Shown: positions 45,167 through 53,473 of the stretch, in pieces | Numbering within the stretch: position 1 is the first letter of the stretch | Layout: each line of letters begins with the position of its first letter | Source of the DNA: CAIWMF01 sp964402065 | Lineage (GTDB): Bacteria; Verrucomicrobiota; Verrucomicrobiia; Chthoniobacterales; UBA6821 | Reading direction: 5' to 3' | NCBI GenBank assembly: GCA_964402065.1 | Contig: CAYOAN010000002.1 | Coordinates: 261,656 to 325,655 of the forward strand | DNA length: 64,000 nucleotides | The notes under the pieces: generated by a model | What the model was told of the DNA's origin: nothing | Database searches by the model: none | The model's input: the letters and a program-made list of their open reading frames with translations, nothing else | Made by a program: the position numbers and the translations under genes

Positions 45167-45574
45167 ATGGCCACACTCCATCTCGAAATTGTCACTCCTG
45201 AAGCTCGTATCTATGAGGCAGATGTTGATCAAGTTGTTATTCCTGGTGTTGAGGGAGAACTTGGTATTCTTCCCCAACACATTCCACTTATGACGCAACT
45301 TAACCCAGGAGAACTTCGCATTTATCAAAATGGAAAAGAGACTCGTCTTGCTGTTGGTGAGGGCTTTCTTGAAGTGCGACCTGATAAAGTTTCTGTCTTA
45401 ACTGACATGGCTCTTCATGAGGCAGAGATTGATGAAAAAACTGTTGAAGAAGCTATCACTCGTGCAGAGCAAGAGATGAAAGATCAATCATTGAGTCATG
45501 AGGAATTAGCTACGGTGCAAGCCTCATTGCAGAAGTCCCTAGCTAAGCTCCGAGTCAAGCGCCGCCATCATTAA
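45167..45574 (+). CDS. atpC: F1Fo ATP synthase subunit epsilon
   Basis: Rotor subunit and intrinsic inhibitor of F1. About 135 residues from the ATG at 45167 (MATLHLEIVTPEARIYE), which matches the family start; the frame is open further upstream without meaning. The beta-sandwich motif PGVEGELGILPQHIPLMT and the C-terminal helical hairpin (EEAITRAEQEMKDQSL onward) are both present. It ends the atp cluster. Confidence 0.94.
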   Translation: MATLHLEIVTPEARIYEADVDQVVIPGVEGELGILPQHIPLMTQLNPGELRIYQNGKETRLAVGEGFLEVRPDKVSVLTDMALHEAEIDEKTVEEAITRAEQEMKDQSLSHEELATVQASLQKSLAKLRVKRRHH

Positions 45575-45582
45575 GCTGTTTT

Positions 45583-45700
45583 TGTATTCTACGGATGTAA
45601 CTCAGGAGAGGGGTCTTTCGGTAGGGGCTCCTGTCGAATCTTGGTTCATACAAGCCTCTTCTACGCTCCTCGTTTCTAGCACAACATCGGCTATAATATT
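45583..45700 (+). repeat. Possible diverged type C inverted-repeat element, copy 3
   Basis: Terminal stretches TATTCTACGGATGTA and ACATCGGCTATAATA are roughly inverted copies, and TACGCTCCTCG inside matches the copy at 25819. It lies directly after atpC. Similarity is modest. Confidence 0.35.
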
Positions 45701-45985
45701 TTTTAAAACGCTCTAAGAGAGGCTTGGTTTCAACGGAATTCACGAAGTTTTTTCTAAAAAGTAAATCTGCCTTTTTTAAAACTCTCCGCTCATTATCCTG
45801 ATACAGACTCTTAAATCAATAAGGACAGGCTGAGGGCTTTCTCTTTTTAATTAAGACTATTCTTACTCGTGAGCCGAACAATCAGACTTGTTCTTATTGG
45901 CATCTGGCGGCATTGCTATCAGTTAGGTTATTAGAAAGTGCTCGTTCTTCCTTCTTGTTAGGTGTCAAAACTCTTGCGTCCTACA

Positions 45986-46147
45986 TAGCCTATTAAATTA
46001 AAAAGGGCGCATCGCAAGCTCGCTCTTTTATTTAGGACTGTGTTTTCAGATCTTGTTTTATCTAAGGATAGAGGTTTGATTTTCAGTCTTGTCTTAAGAA
46101 AAAATTTCTGCGTTTCTAACGCACACTTTTTAATTTAATACACTATA
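45986..46147 (+). repeat. 162-bp intergenic repeat, type B, copy 2
   Basis: Ends TATTAAATTAAAAAG and CTTTTTAATTTAATA are perfect inverted copies. The core (CAGATCTTGTTTTATCT, GTCTTGTCTTAAGAAAAAAT) matches the copy at 26026. It ends about 30 bases before the next gene. Confidence 0.88.
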
Positions 46148-46178
46148 GTCCTGACAACCCTTAATAAACTCATCCACT

Positions 46179-46781
46179 TTGACAACTACCTCTTCTTCTT
46201 CGATATTATTATCACAAGTTCTTGCTGAAGGAAAAAATCTGATTGGTCAGATTGTATTAAAGAATAATTTTTCATTACGGCATTGTGAAGATATCGATAT
46301 TGACCCAAGCCAGCTCAAGTTGTATCACCATCCAGAGGCTGCTCGCGAGATCGCTCGATATGATGCAGCAGGAAATTATCGACCGCTAAAAACAGCTCCT
46401 AACTTAGTTCGCGGGTGGCTATTGCAGTTGCGAAGCATTGAAGAGATGGTCTTGGCTATTGATTTTTTTTACCCTGCAGCCTTGGATCTTTATGGAGTTT
46501 GGTTAGAAAAAAATTTGAGAACAACCTCATTTCGAGAAACATTAGGACGCCAAACAGGGATGTATCGCATAACGCAGAAATTAGATGATACCGAGGCGAA
46601 TTCTTTGATTAACAAAGTTTGTGAACAAGGATGTCTTCGCAACATTCTTTGGAGGGAAGATATTGATGAAGAGGCTGTCTTATCTTTAGTTGAAGAACAA
46701 CAAAAAGTTCCGCTTCTTTGTCGGGAAGCTTGTAATCTTCTTGTCGCAGCCGCACGACAAGTTGTGAAAAAAAGAGATTAA
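46179..46781 (+). CDS. Probable iron-sulfur protein related to the DR2241 family
   Basis: 200 residues from a TTG start (no in-frame ATG fits). The stretch YHHPEAAREIARYDAAGNYR, then PNLVRGWLLQL, and later LRETLGRQTGMYRITQKL-like text followed by CEQGCLRNILW and VPLLCREACNLLVAAAR, matches my recollection of DR2241-type proteins, in which four cysteines (CxxxC-type pairs) bind a 4Fe-4S cluster. All four Cys (two in CEQGC, two in CREAC) are present. These domains often accompany CbiX/sirohydrochlorin chelatase; no such gene is adjacent. The biological role is unknown. Confidence 0.65.
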   Translation: MTTTSSSSILLSQVLAEGKNLIGQIVLKNNFSLRHCEDIDIDPSQLKLYHHPEAAREIARYDAAGNYRPLKTAPNLVRGWLLQLRSIEEMVLAIDFFYPAALDLYGVWLEKNLRTTSFRETLGRQTGMYRITQKLDDTEANSLINKVCEQGCLRNILWREDIDEEAVLSLVEEQQKVPLLCREACNLLVAAARQVVKKRD

Positions 46782-46977
46782 ATAGATAAGAGCATCCCTC
46801 AACCTTGTGTTTGCTTTAAAATTTATGTCCTTAGAACAAGTTTTTGAGCTTATGAAGCAACTGTTTCTATTTAATAGGGCATGTTTCTTAAGACGGGATA
46901 CGTATTCTTTACTGCAAAAACTCTTTAAAAGTCCTCTCTGTTTTATTAGAGGGCGGAGGAACTTGTTCCTGTGAATT

Positions 46978-47487
46978 CTATTCATTCGTTCGTCCTGAAA
47001 AAGAGTCTCTTCCTTTATAAGGATCAGGATGTTGTGAGAAGAAGGGGATCTTAATGTTTTTTAAAAGTGAACTCAAGTTAGGTAAAAAGGAGGTGCTAGG
47101 TCCTTTTAACGAAAAGGATGGCCATTTAAAATTGTTAAAAAAGCTTTTGCTTCGGATATTTTCTTTTTGAGTTTCTGCTTGTTCTCTATGATCCGTAGCT
47201 TTGTTTTTAGAAGAGAAAAAAATTGCAACTAAAACTGACCTTACAAAAGACAAACCGATCTTAATTTTATCAGAGGTGTTTAAAATATTATCCTCATCTT
47301 GAGAAGCTGTTCTTGAGCTAACAGAAGTGAAGGATTCAGAGTTTCGCAGGAAGGTCTCAGGATAAACTGAAAAAGAAGCTGTTGCTGGAGTTGTTGAGGA
47401 ATTGGGTGATGGTGAACTTTGAATGCTGTCTGAATTAAGGTAGTCTGAAAAGCGACGAGAAGGTCCATCAAGCGTAAATTTTTTAAT
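46978..47487 (-). CDS. Hypothetical Ser-rich protein with a non-standard (ATT) start
   Basis: The frame is open for 169 codons from an ATT at 47487, with no ATG, GTG or TTG until a TTG at 47253. The reading KFTLDGPSRRFSDYLNSDS and the following Ser/Thr/Pro-rich text look like a real disordered protein rather than a chance frame. A hydrophobic patch (SFVRSVLVAIFFS) lies in the middle and a basic C-terminal half follows. ATT starts are known for infC and pcnB. Alternatively the 5' end was lost by a frameshift. It is divergent from the amidohydrolase gene. No homology is known to me. Confidence 0.45.
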   Translation of the reverse strand: MKKFTLDGPSRRFSDYLNSDSIQSSPSPNSSTTPATASFSVYPETFLRNSESFTSVSSRTASQDEDNILNTSDKIKIGLSFVRSVLVAIFFSSKNKATDHREQAETQKENIRSKSFFNNFKWPSFSLKGPSTSFLPNLSSLLKNIKIPFFSQHPDPYKGRDSFSGRTNE

Positions 47488-47560
47488 AGCGAAGATTATT
47501 AACTATTATTCGCGGAGAAGTGAATTATAAAAATAGGAGCAGATTTTTTTTAAGATAAAT

Positions 47561-48805
47561 ATGAATGACCACCGTTATTTTCAACACTCTGAGGAAGCCT
47601 TAGTCCTCTACCGTGCGCGCTATGTGATGCCAATGAGCGCGCCGCTTATCAAAGATGGAGTTGTAGCAGTAAAAAATGGAATGATCATTGAGGTAGGTTC
47701 TAGTGATGAGGTGAAACAAAGGTATAGAGCAACAAGCTACCATGATCTCGGTGAGGTCATCCTGATGCCAGGTCTCATTAATGCGCATACACACCTCGAT
47801 TGCACCATGATGAAAAATCGACTTGAGCACGGAAGTAGTTTTACGGCATGGGTTCAAGGCCTCAATAAAATTAAATTTTCACTTCAAGAAGAAGATATTA
47901 TCCAAGGAGTCACCAAGGGCATGAGCGAGCTTCATCGATGGGGCTGTGTTGCTGCTGGTAATATAGTTTCTTTTGCGAGACTGATCGAAAAATTACCCTC
48001 TTCACCATTGCGTCTTTGTCACTTCATTGAAGTTATGGATATTCGTGGTTCACAACAAGGAGAGGAAGGCTTGAAAATAGCGGGGGATTTTTTCCAAAAA
48101 AATGGTGATGAAAAAATCAAACTTGGTATTTCTCCACATGCTCCACAAACTGCTTCACTAAACCTTTATCGAGCTTCGGCTCAACTTTCTCAACAATATC
48201 GAGTTCCTTTTTGCACTCACCTCGCTGAGTCAGAGGAGGAGTTTGAAATGTTTGCGCAGGGGAGTGGGGTATTATTTGATTTTTTAAAAGATTTGGGACG
48301 AGACATGAATGACACTGGCTTTCAAACGCCGGTACAAGCGCTTTTAGAACATGATGTACTGCCGCAAGGAGCACTTCTTATCCATATGAATTGCCTCACA
48401 TCAAAAGATCGACAACTTCTTGCACAGCGTGCTGCTAATTTTTTTGTGGTACATTGCCCAAAAACGCATCGTTTTTTTGAGCGTGAATCTTTTAATTGGA
48501 AATTTTTTTACGATCACGGATATCGTCTCTCACTAGGAACTGACAGCCTTGCAAGTAATGATGGGCTAAATCTCTTTTCAGAAATGCAACTTTTCCAAAA
48601 AACAGCTTCTAACCTAGCGCCGCAAGAGATCTTAAAAATGGTAACACTGAATCCAGCAGAAGCCCTAGGAATGAAAGGAAAGCTAGGAGAGCTTTCACCA
48701 GGCTCTTTTGCAGAAATGATCACAATTCCATTTCAAGGAAAAAAGCAAGAAGTCGCTTCCGCTGTGATTCATAATTCCTTATTTCCGCAGCTGATAACGA
48801 ATTAA
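47561..48805 (+). CDS. Amidohydrolase (TRZ/ATZ family deaminase or chlorohydrolase-like)
   Basis: 414 residues, metal-dependent cytosolic hydrolase. The composite barrel and side beta-sandwich are visible: KDGVVAVKNGMIIEVG at the N-terminus, the metal site PGLINAHTHLDCTMM, HAPQTASLNLYR, the HLAESEEE site, and LGTDSLASNDGLNLFSEM with the catalytic Asp, then a C-terminal LGELSPGSFAEM sandwich strand. Members deaminate guanine, S-adenosylhomocysteine, 5'-methylthioadenosine or aminofutalosine; which one applies here cannot be told by eye. The start is the ATG at 47561. It is followed by rph about 70 bases away. Confidence 0.88.
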   Translation: MNDHRYFQHSEEALVLYRARYVMPMSAPLIKDGVVAVKNGMIIEVGSSDEVKQRYRATSYHDLGEVILMPGLINAHTHLDCTMMKNRLEHGSSFTAWVQGLNKIKFSLQEEDIIQGVTKGMSELHRWGCVAAGNIVSFARLIEKLPSSPLRLCHFIEVMDIRGSQQGEEGLKIAGDFFQKNGDEKIKLGISPHAPQTASLNLYRASAQLSQQYRVPFCTHLAESEEEFEMFAQGSGVLFDFLKDLGRDMNDTGFQTPVQALLEHDVLPQGALLIHMNCLTSKDRQLLAQRAANFFVVHCPKTHRFFERESFNWKFFYDHGYRLSLGTDSLASNDGLNLFSEMQLFQKTASNLAPQEILKMVTLNPAEALGMKGKLGELSPGSFAEMITIPFQGKKQEVASAVIHNSLFPQLITN

Positions 48806-48830
48806 AGCTAAAAATATTAGAAGCGGTGTA

Positions 48831-48872
48831 TTTTAGACTTTAGTCTTTAATCTTTGGCCTTTAGTCTTCTCG
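48831..48872 (+). repeat. 7-nt-unit leader repeat before rph
   Basis: Six steps of 7 bases: TTTTAGA, CTTTAGT, CTTTAAT, CTTTGGC, CTTTAGT and CTTCTCG, ending 3 bases before the ATG at 48876. This is one of the most regular examples. Confidence 0.88.
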
Positions 48873-48875
48873 CTT

Positions 48876-49604
48876 ATGCCTCGTTTTAATAATCGTCTTC
48901 CTAACGCGCTTCGCGATCTTACTATTCATCCAGGAATTGCGCCCCAGGCAATGGGCTCCGTTCTCATTTCTTTTGGAAAAACTCAGGTCATTTGTGCAGC
49001 AAGCGTGGAAGAAGCTGTGCCTCGATGGATGAAAGAGCAAAAAGTTTCAGGAGGGTGGATCACAGCCGAATATTCAATGCTGCCCTATTCAACTTCGCCG
49101 CGAAAGCAACGTGATAGCACGCGTGGAAAAGTGGATGGACGCTCTACGGAGATTCAGCGATTGATAGGACGATCCTTGCGTGCTGCTATTGATTTGGAGG
49201 CACTCGGGCCTCGTACCATGTGGATTGACTGTGATGTTTTACAAGCCGATGGTGGAACGCGAACAGCATCTATTACAGGTGCTAGTTTGGCCATGGCTCT
49301 TGCATGCCAACATTTAGTAGAAACAAAACAAGTTTCTATAAATCCCATGAAGCAATTAGTTGCAGCAGTGAGTGTCGGCATTCATCAATCGGAAGTCTTG
49401 TTGGATTTAGATTATAGCGAAGATAAAGAAGCCGAAGTTGATCTCAATTTAGTCATGAATGAATCACTCGAGTTTATTGAAATTCAAGCAGCTGGAGAAG
49501 AGAGCGTTTTTAATAATAATCAGCTAACAACCATGCTGGATTATGGCCGACAAGGGATCATTCAGTTGTTAGAACAGCAAAGGATTACTCTAAAAAATAG
49601 ATAG
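48876..49604 (+). CDS. rph: Ribonuclease PH
   Basis: Phosphate-dependent 3'-5' exoribonuclease that trims tRNA precursors. 242 residues, normal length. The phosphate-binding and active-site regions are present: CAASVEEAVPRWM, GGWITAEYSMLPYST, RGKVDGRSTEIQRLIGRSLR, DCDVLQADGGTRTASITGA and LLDLDYSEDKEAEVDLN. Its only leader is the 7-nt repeat; there is no Shine-Dalgarno sequence. Confidence 0.96.
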   Translation: MPRFNNRLPNALRDLTIHPGIAPQAMGSVLISFGKTQVICAASVEEAVPRWMKEQKVSGGWITAEYSMLPYSTSPRKQRDSTRGKVDGRSTEIQRLIGRSLRAAIDLEALGPRTMWIDCDVLQADGGTRTASITGASLAMALACQHLVETKQVSINPMKQLVAAVSVGIHQSEVLLDLDYSEDKEAEVDLNLVMNESLEFIEIQAAGEESVFNNNQLTTMLDYGRQGIIQLLEQQRITLKNR

Positions 49605-49669
49605 CATAACTTTTTTGTGAAAAGTTCTTGACCCTTGCTAAGTAACAGGGCACTATCGGCCCATATTTT

Positions 49670-49933
49670 ATGTCACGTCAATGTTCTATCACTGGTTCCG
49701 CTCCTACTCGCGGTTCAAAAATTCATCGTAGAGGTCTTGCTAAGAAAAAAGGAGGTATCGGTATGCATATTACCGCTGTAACTCCCCGCTATTTTAGCCC
49801 TAATTTAAAGAATAAAAGAATTTGGGTTCCTGAGCTTAAAAAGTTTATTACAATCAAGCTCAGTGCTCGTGCTTTGAAGACAATTGCAAAGCGTGGTGCT
49901 TATGCAACCCTTTCAAAAGCTGGTTTAATTTAA
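49670..49933 (+). CDS. rpmB: 50S ribosomal protein L28
   Basis: 87 residues, a large-subunit protein. The start MSRQCSITGSAPTRG and the C-terminal KLSARALKTIAKRGAYATL segment are characteristic. Only one of the cysteines of zinc-binding L28 variants is present. The usual partner rpmG (L33) is not adjacent; instead a 67-residue Lys-tailed protein follows after 31 bases and the pair ends at a strong terminator. Confidence 0.95.
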   Translation: MSRQCSITGSAPTRGSKIHRRGLAKKKGGIGMHITAVTPRYFSPNLKNKRIWVPELKKFITIKLSARALKTIAKRGAYATLSKAGLI

Positions 49934-49964
49934 AGAGTATTAACTTCAACCAAGAAAAAAACAT

Positions 49965-50168
49965 ATGTCATTCAGCGTTGCTAGTAAAAAAAGTGGTAAA
50001 ACTTATTACCTTCATTCTCGTCTTCAAGAACTCAAAGGTGGTCAAAAAGTAACTCTCTATTATTTTGCTGGAGCTCCAGGAGCAGGCGCTATGGATGAGC
50101 TTCCTGCTGGATATGAAATTTCTGAAAATGAGAGAACAGGCCTTCCTCTTCTCAAGAAGAAAAAATAA
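49965..50168 (+). CDS. Small conserved basic protein after L28
   Basis: 67 residues, starting SVASKKSGKTYYLHSRLQEL and ending in a Lys-rich tail (LPLLKKKK). The middle reads KVTLYYFAGAPGAGAMDELP. I recall similar short proteins in Verrucomicrobia and Chlamydiae, without a function. Its position between rpmB and a terminator and its basic tail suggest a nucleic-acid or ribosome-associated role (inference). The ATG is at 49965. Confidence 0.7.
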   Translation: MSFSVASKKSGKTYYLHSRLQELKGGQKVTLYYFAGAPGAGAMDELPAGYEISENERTGLPLLKKKK

Positions 50169-50190
50169 ATTTCCAAAAATTTTTTTAAGG

Positions 50191-50225
50191 CAAGACCCAG
50201 TTCTAACTGGGTCTTTTCTTTTTTG
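50191..50225 (+). terminator. Rho-independent terminator after rpmB unit
   Basis: AAGACCCAGTT pairs perfectly with AACTGGGTCTT around a tiny loop, followed by a T-rich tail. It lies 22 bases after the stop of the 67-residue ORF. Confidence 0.92.
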
Positions 50226-50263
50226 AGATTGGTTTTTTATAAGATCAACTTTATGTTATTTGT

Positions 50264-51124
50264 ATGAGTTCTGATTTTAATTATGTTCATCCTGAGGTTT
50301 TAGTTTCCACGGAGTGGGTTGCTGCACATGTCAACGATCCTTCTATTCGCATTATTGAAAGCAACGAAGATATTTTGCTCTACGATACGGGGCATGTGGA
50401 GGGGGCTGTCCATATTGATTGGCGGCGTGACTTGCAAGATCAACTTGTAAGAGATTACATTCAGCCTGGTGATTTTGCAGGCCTTTGTTCGCGTTATGGA
50501 ATTACACCAGAGACAACCTGTGTTTTTTATGGGGATAAATCGAATTGGTGGTCATGTTATGCACTTTGGGTGTTTCGACTTTTTGGGCATACAAATGTAA
50601 AAATCATGGATGGAGGACGTGATCTCTGGATTGCTCAAGGGCGTCCTTTGACACGTGAAGTTCCAAAATGGGAAACTAGTACTTATCCTATTCCTGCGAA
50701 GCGCTTCGACAAAGATATTCGTGCTTTTTTTGAGGATGCATTAAAGCAAAGTCAACAAAAGCTCCCCTTGGTTGATGTCCGGTCGCCGGGAGAATTTTCG
50801 GGAGAAGTCACGCACATGCCTGATTATCCACAAGAGGGCGTGTTGCGGGGTGGTCATATTCCAGGTGCTCACGGCGTTCCTTGGAAAAAAGCTGTCAATG
50901 AAGATGCTACTTTTAAGTCAGCTACAGAGCTCCGTAAAATCTATCAAGAGGAGCTTGGGCTCAAACCAACTGATGATGTCATCGCTTATTGTCGTATTGG
51001 AGAACGCTCGAGTCATACTTGGTTTGTTCTGACCTACCTACTGGGATTTCAAAATGTCCGTAACTATGATGGCTCATGGACGGAGTGGGGGAATCGCGTT
51101 GGTGCGCCCATTGAGAGATTGTAG
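50264..51124 (+). CDS. Two-domain sulfurtransferase (rhodanese/SseA type)
   Basis: 286 residues with two rhodanese domains. The N-terminal domain begins VSTEWVAAHVNDPSIRIIES and lacks a catalytic Cys at its loop (FYGDKSNWW). The C-terminal domain begins LPLVDVRSPGEFSG and carries the catalytic loop AYCRIGERSSHTWF with Cys as nucleophile. Arrangement and length match thiosulfate or 3-mercaptopyruvate sulfurtransferases. CRIGERSS rather than CGSGVTA favours the thiosulfate type. The sufE gene starts 9 bases after the stop, so sulfur transfer to SufE is a reasonable joint role. Confidence 0.94.
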   Translation: MSSDFNYVHPEVLVSTEWVAAHVNDPSIRIIESNEDILLYDTGHVEGAVHIDWRRDLQDQLVRDYIQPGDFAGLCSRYGITPETTCVFYGDKSNWWSCYALWVFRLFGHTNVKIMDGGRDLWIAQGRPLTREVPKWETSTYPIPAKRFDKDIRAFFEDALKQSQQKLPLVDVRSPGEFSGEVTHMPDYPQEGVLRGGHIPGAHGVPWKKAVNEDATFKSATELRKIYQEELGLKPTDDVIAYCRIGERSSHTWFVLTYLLGFQNVRNYDGSWTEWGNRVGAPIERL

Positions 51125-51133
51125 TTTCGAGCT

Positions 51134-51583
51134 ATGAGCTATCCTCAAAAATTAGCAGAGATTATTGCGCTCATGGAAGGGCTTCCTGAGATGGAGCGCC
51201 GCGAGACGCTCGTTTCATATGCTGATCAAGCAAAGAGGCAGGAGCCGCGCGATGGCGAGATTTTTGATTTGGAAGATGTTCGCAAAGATGAAGAATGTAC
51301 GGATTCTGTCGGCGTCTTTTTAAGAGTTGATGAGGGCGGAGGGTGTCATTTTCGCATTCAACTTGGTCCACAAGTGCAGACGCTTACACGAGCGATGACA
51401 ACCATTCTTTGCAAGGGATTAAATGGGCTGACGTTTGAGGAATTGCAAGCAGTGCCTCAAGATTTTGTTCCTAAGATAGTGGGGGCAGAGCTGGTGCGAA
51501 TTCGGAGCCATACTGTCTATTATATCCTGACAAGAATGAAATCAGCTGCTTCCGTTTGGAAAAAGAGAAAAGAAAGAGTTTAA
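51134..51583 (+). CDS. sufE: SufE family sulfur acceptor
   Basis: 149 residues. SufE takes persulfide from a cysteine desulfurase (SufS) and passes it to the SufBCD Fe-S scaffold. The N-terminal LAEIIALMEGLPEMERRETL helix and the active-site region KDEECTDSVGVFLRV with the essential Cys are present. The central LTRAMTTILCKGLNGLTFEEL and 'VPQDFVPKIVG' segments also match. Co-occurrence with a sulfurtransferase only 9 bases upstream is unusual and may provide an alternative sulfur donor (inference). No sufS or sufBCD is in the window. Confidence 0.9.
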   Translation: MSYPQKLAEIIALMEGLPEMERRETLVSYADQAKRQEPRDGEIFDLEDVRKDEECTDSVGVFLRVDEGGGCHFRIQLGPQVQTLTRAMTTILCKGLNGLTFEELQAVPQDFVPKIVGAELVRIRSHTVYYILTRMKSAASVWKKRKERV

Positions 51584-53405
51584 TTGGGGTGTTTCTATAG
51601 TGCTTTAGCGGAGGGTGGGTCTCGCCGCTTAAAAGATAAAGATGATATTATTAGTGGCGGTGGTGCATGAGGTGTTGTGCTATCTATAACGTACATGTAG
51701 CGACCTCCTATTGCCCATTCAATCGTTGCTAAAAGCTACAGCGGCGAAATTATCAAGGCTTTATTTTAGGGGGCTTTTATAACTTTTCTGAATTAAAAGG
51801 AAAAATGAGCTTTTTTAAAACTAATAAAATAATATAATTAATATTGTAATATATTTTTTATAAACATATTAAACACTATTTAATGCGACCTTTGTTGTGA
51901 TGGTGTGGCAAACCATTGTTTGCTGATAGTCCATGTCTTATAAAAATTGGACAAGGTCTTATTAATGGGGGGATAGGGTGCTTGGATTTAATTTAGTTAT
52001 AAAAAATGCGTTGAACTTAAAGAGGAGACTTTTGAATTTATCAAAAAGGTTATCATGTGATGTTCTGGCAACCTATAAGAGGATTAAGTGTGTTTAAAAA
52101 TACTTACCTGCTTCGGAGGTGATGTGTGAGTTAAAACTTGGAAGCTGGCCGGGAGTTATTGGGGGTGCTGGTTTGTTGTTTGCAGCGTTTAGGGCTGCTC
52201 TCTGTTTGGTGTTTCCTGTCAGTAATAATTTGATTGATTAATTTATTTGTAACAAATTATCGGCATGGCAATTGTGATTTTTTTTAAATTTAAAAAGTTA
52301 ATTAATTTCATGAGGGCTTCCTATCGATTTAACTCTATTAAGATGATGTTATTCCTAAGATTCATTCAGTGGATCTTTATGTGGCTTGGTGGGCTTGGTG
52401 GGCTTGGTGGGCTTGGTGGGCTTGGTGGGCTTGGTGGNNNNNNNNNNNNNNNNNNNNNNNNNNNNNNNNNNNNNNNNNNNNNNNNNNNNNNNNNNNNNNN
52501 NNNNNNNNNNNNNNNNNNNNNNNNNNNNNNNNNNNNNGGCTTGGTGGGCTTGGTGGGCTTGGTGGGCTTGGTGGGCTTGGTGGGCTTGGTGGTAAAAAGT
52601 GTGATAAAAAGAGTAAGCTGTAACAGTGATTGTTGTTATGAGTACTTGGTTTTTATTTTAGCTTAGCTTTAATTTATTTGCTTTGCCTCCGTGTTGTCAT
52701 TGTGGCTCTCTTTTTTCTATGTGGCTATTTTTGCTCTGGGTCAATTGCGGTCTCTCTCAATGGGTTCTGGGAGTATGATGCTGTTATGTTGGGCGGTGTG
52801 CTTTGTTGGTAATTTTTTAGCTAGAAATTAAATAACAACTTTAATTGTGGAAAAGAGAACGTTTCTTAATTTTTTTGTAATAGTTTTATCAAAAAAATAT
52901 TAGTATTATTTATACGTAATTATAGTTTGAATTTTAATTGTGCTAATTTTGGCTTCTGTAGTGTTTTCAAGCTACGCCATATAGTTACCAATGTTATTTC
53001 TAAAATGCGAAGTTGTCTTTTCTCATTTAGGGCACGAAGTTGTTACGAATATTTCCTTCTCATTCTATTAATCGAGCTAATAAAGACAGCGTCTTGAGCT
53101 CTTATGAGTTGTGAATCTTTCAGCTTAATACTAGCGCGTTATGGCGAACTAGATAACTAAGCCGGGAGTTTGAGACTTGTTAGTTGAGTAAATTAAGCCA
53201 ATAAGCTGCTGTCCATATAATTTCGGCATGCTCGTATAAAGGTAGATCTAGGGGTCCTTTCTATATCTACTACAGCCTGCTATAGAATATCATTCTATTT
53301 AAGTGCCGGAAAAATAGAGACCAGCTATTCTAGGCGATTACCTTTCTAAAAATTGCTTTTTTTAAGGTGAGCTTTTTATTGTAGCTGCTTAGAACTAACT
53401 AAGAT
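51584..53405. other. 1.8-kb gene desert containing a minisatellite and a sequencing gap
   Basis: No credible gene on either strand. The stretch 51815-51890 is extremely AT-rich (AATAATATAATTAATATTG and similar), the part after 52070 is G+T-rich on the plus strand, and the minisatellite lies at 52384-52592. GGAGGTGAT, an ideal Shine-Dalgarno sequence, occurs at 52115 but is followed immediately by an ATG at too short a distance and a 39-codon frame. Nothing is recognisable as a replication origin. Confidence 0.6.
52384..52592 (+). repeat. 9-bp minisatellite (CTTGGTGGG) interrupted by 100 Ns
   Basis: About six perfect units lie left of the gap (52384-52437) and about six right of it (52538-52592), in the same phase and orientation. 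Bases 52438-52537 are N, exactly 100, a conventional placeholder, so the real array length is unknown and probably exceeds what assembly could resolve. Translations (LGG, AWW, GLV repeats) differ in every frame, and none has a supported start. Confidence 0.95.
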
Positions 53406-53447
53406 TTGAAAAAGAGCTCCCGTTATGAGTGATCATTACGGCTCTTT
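53406..53447 (-). terminator. Rho-independent terminator after carB
   Basis: On the minus strand, AAAGAGCCGTAATGA pairs with TCATAACGGGAGCTCTTT (two-base bulge) and is followed by a T-run, about 30 bases downstream of the carB stop. Confidence 0.8.
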
Positions 53448-53473
53448 CAGGTTGGCTTTTTATGCTAGGCCTA

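Noticed and set aside
52122..52241. 39-codon ORF after a perfect GGAGGTGAT
   Set aside because: The Shine-Dalgarno sequence is only one or two bases from the ATG, too close to work, and the peptide has no recognisable features.
52265..52666. ORF spanning the minisatellite and the N gap
   Set aside because: It is open only because the 9-bp unit has no stops and the gap is counted as unknown codons. The frame changes meaning across the gap and the ends have no coding character.
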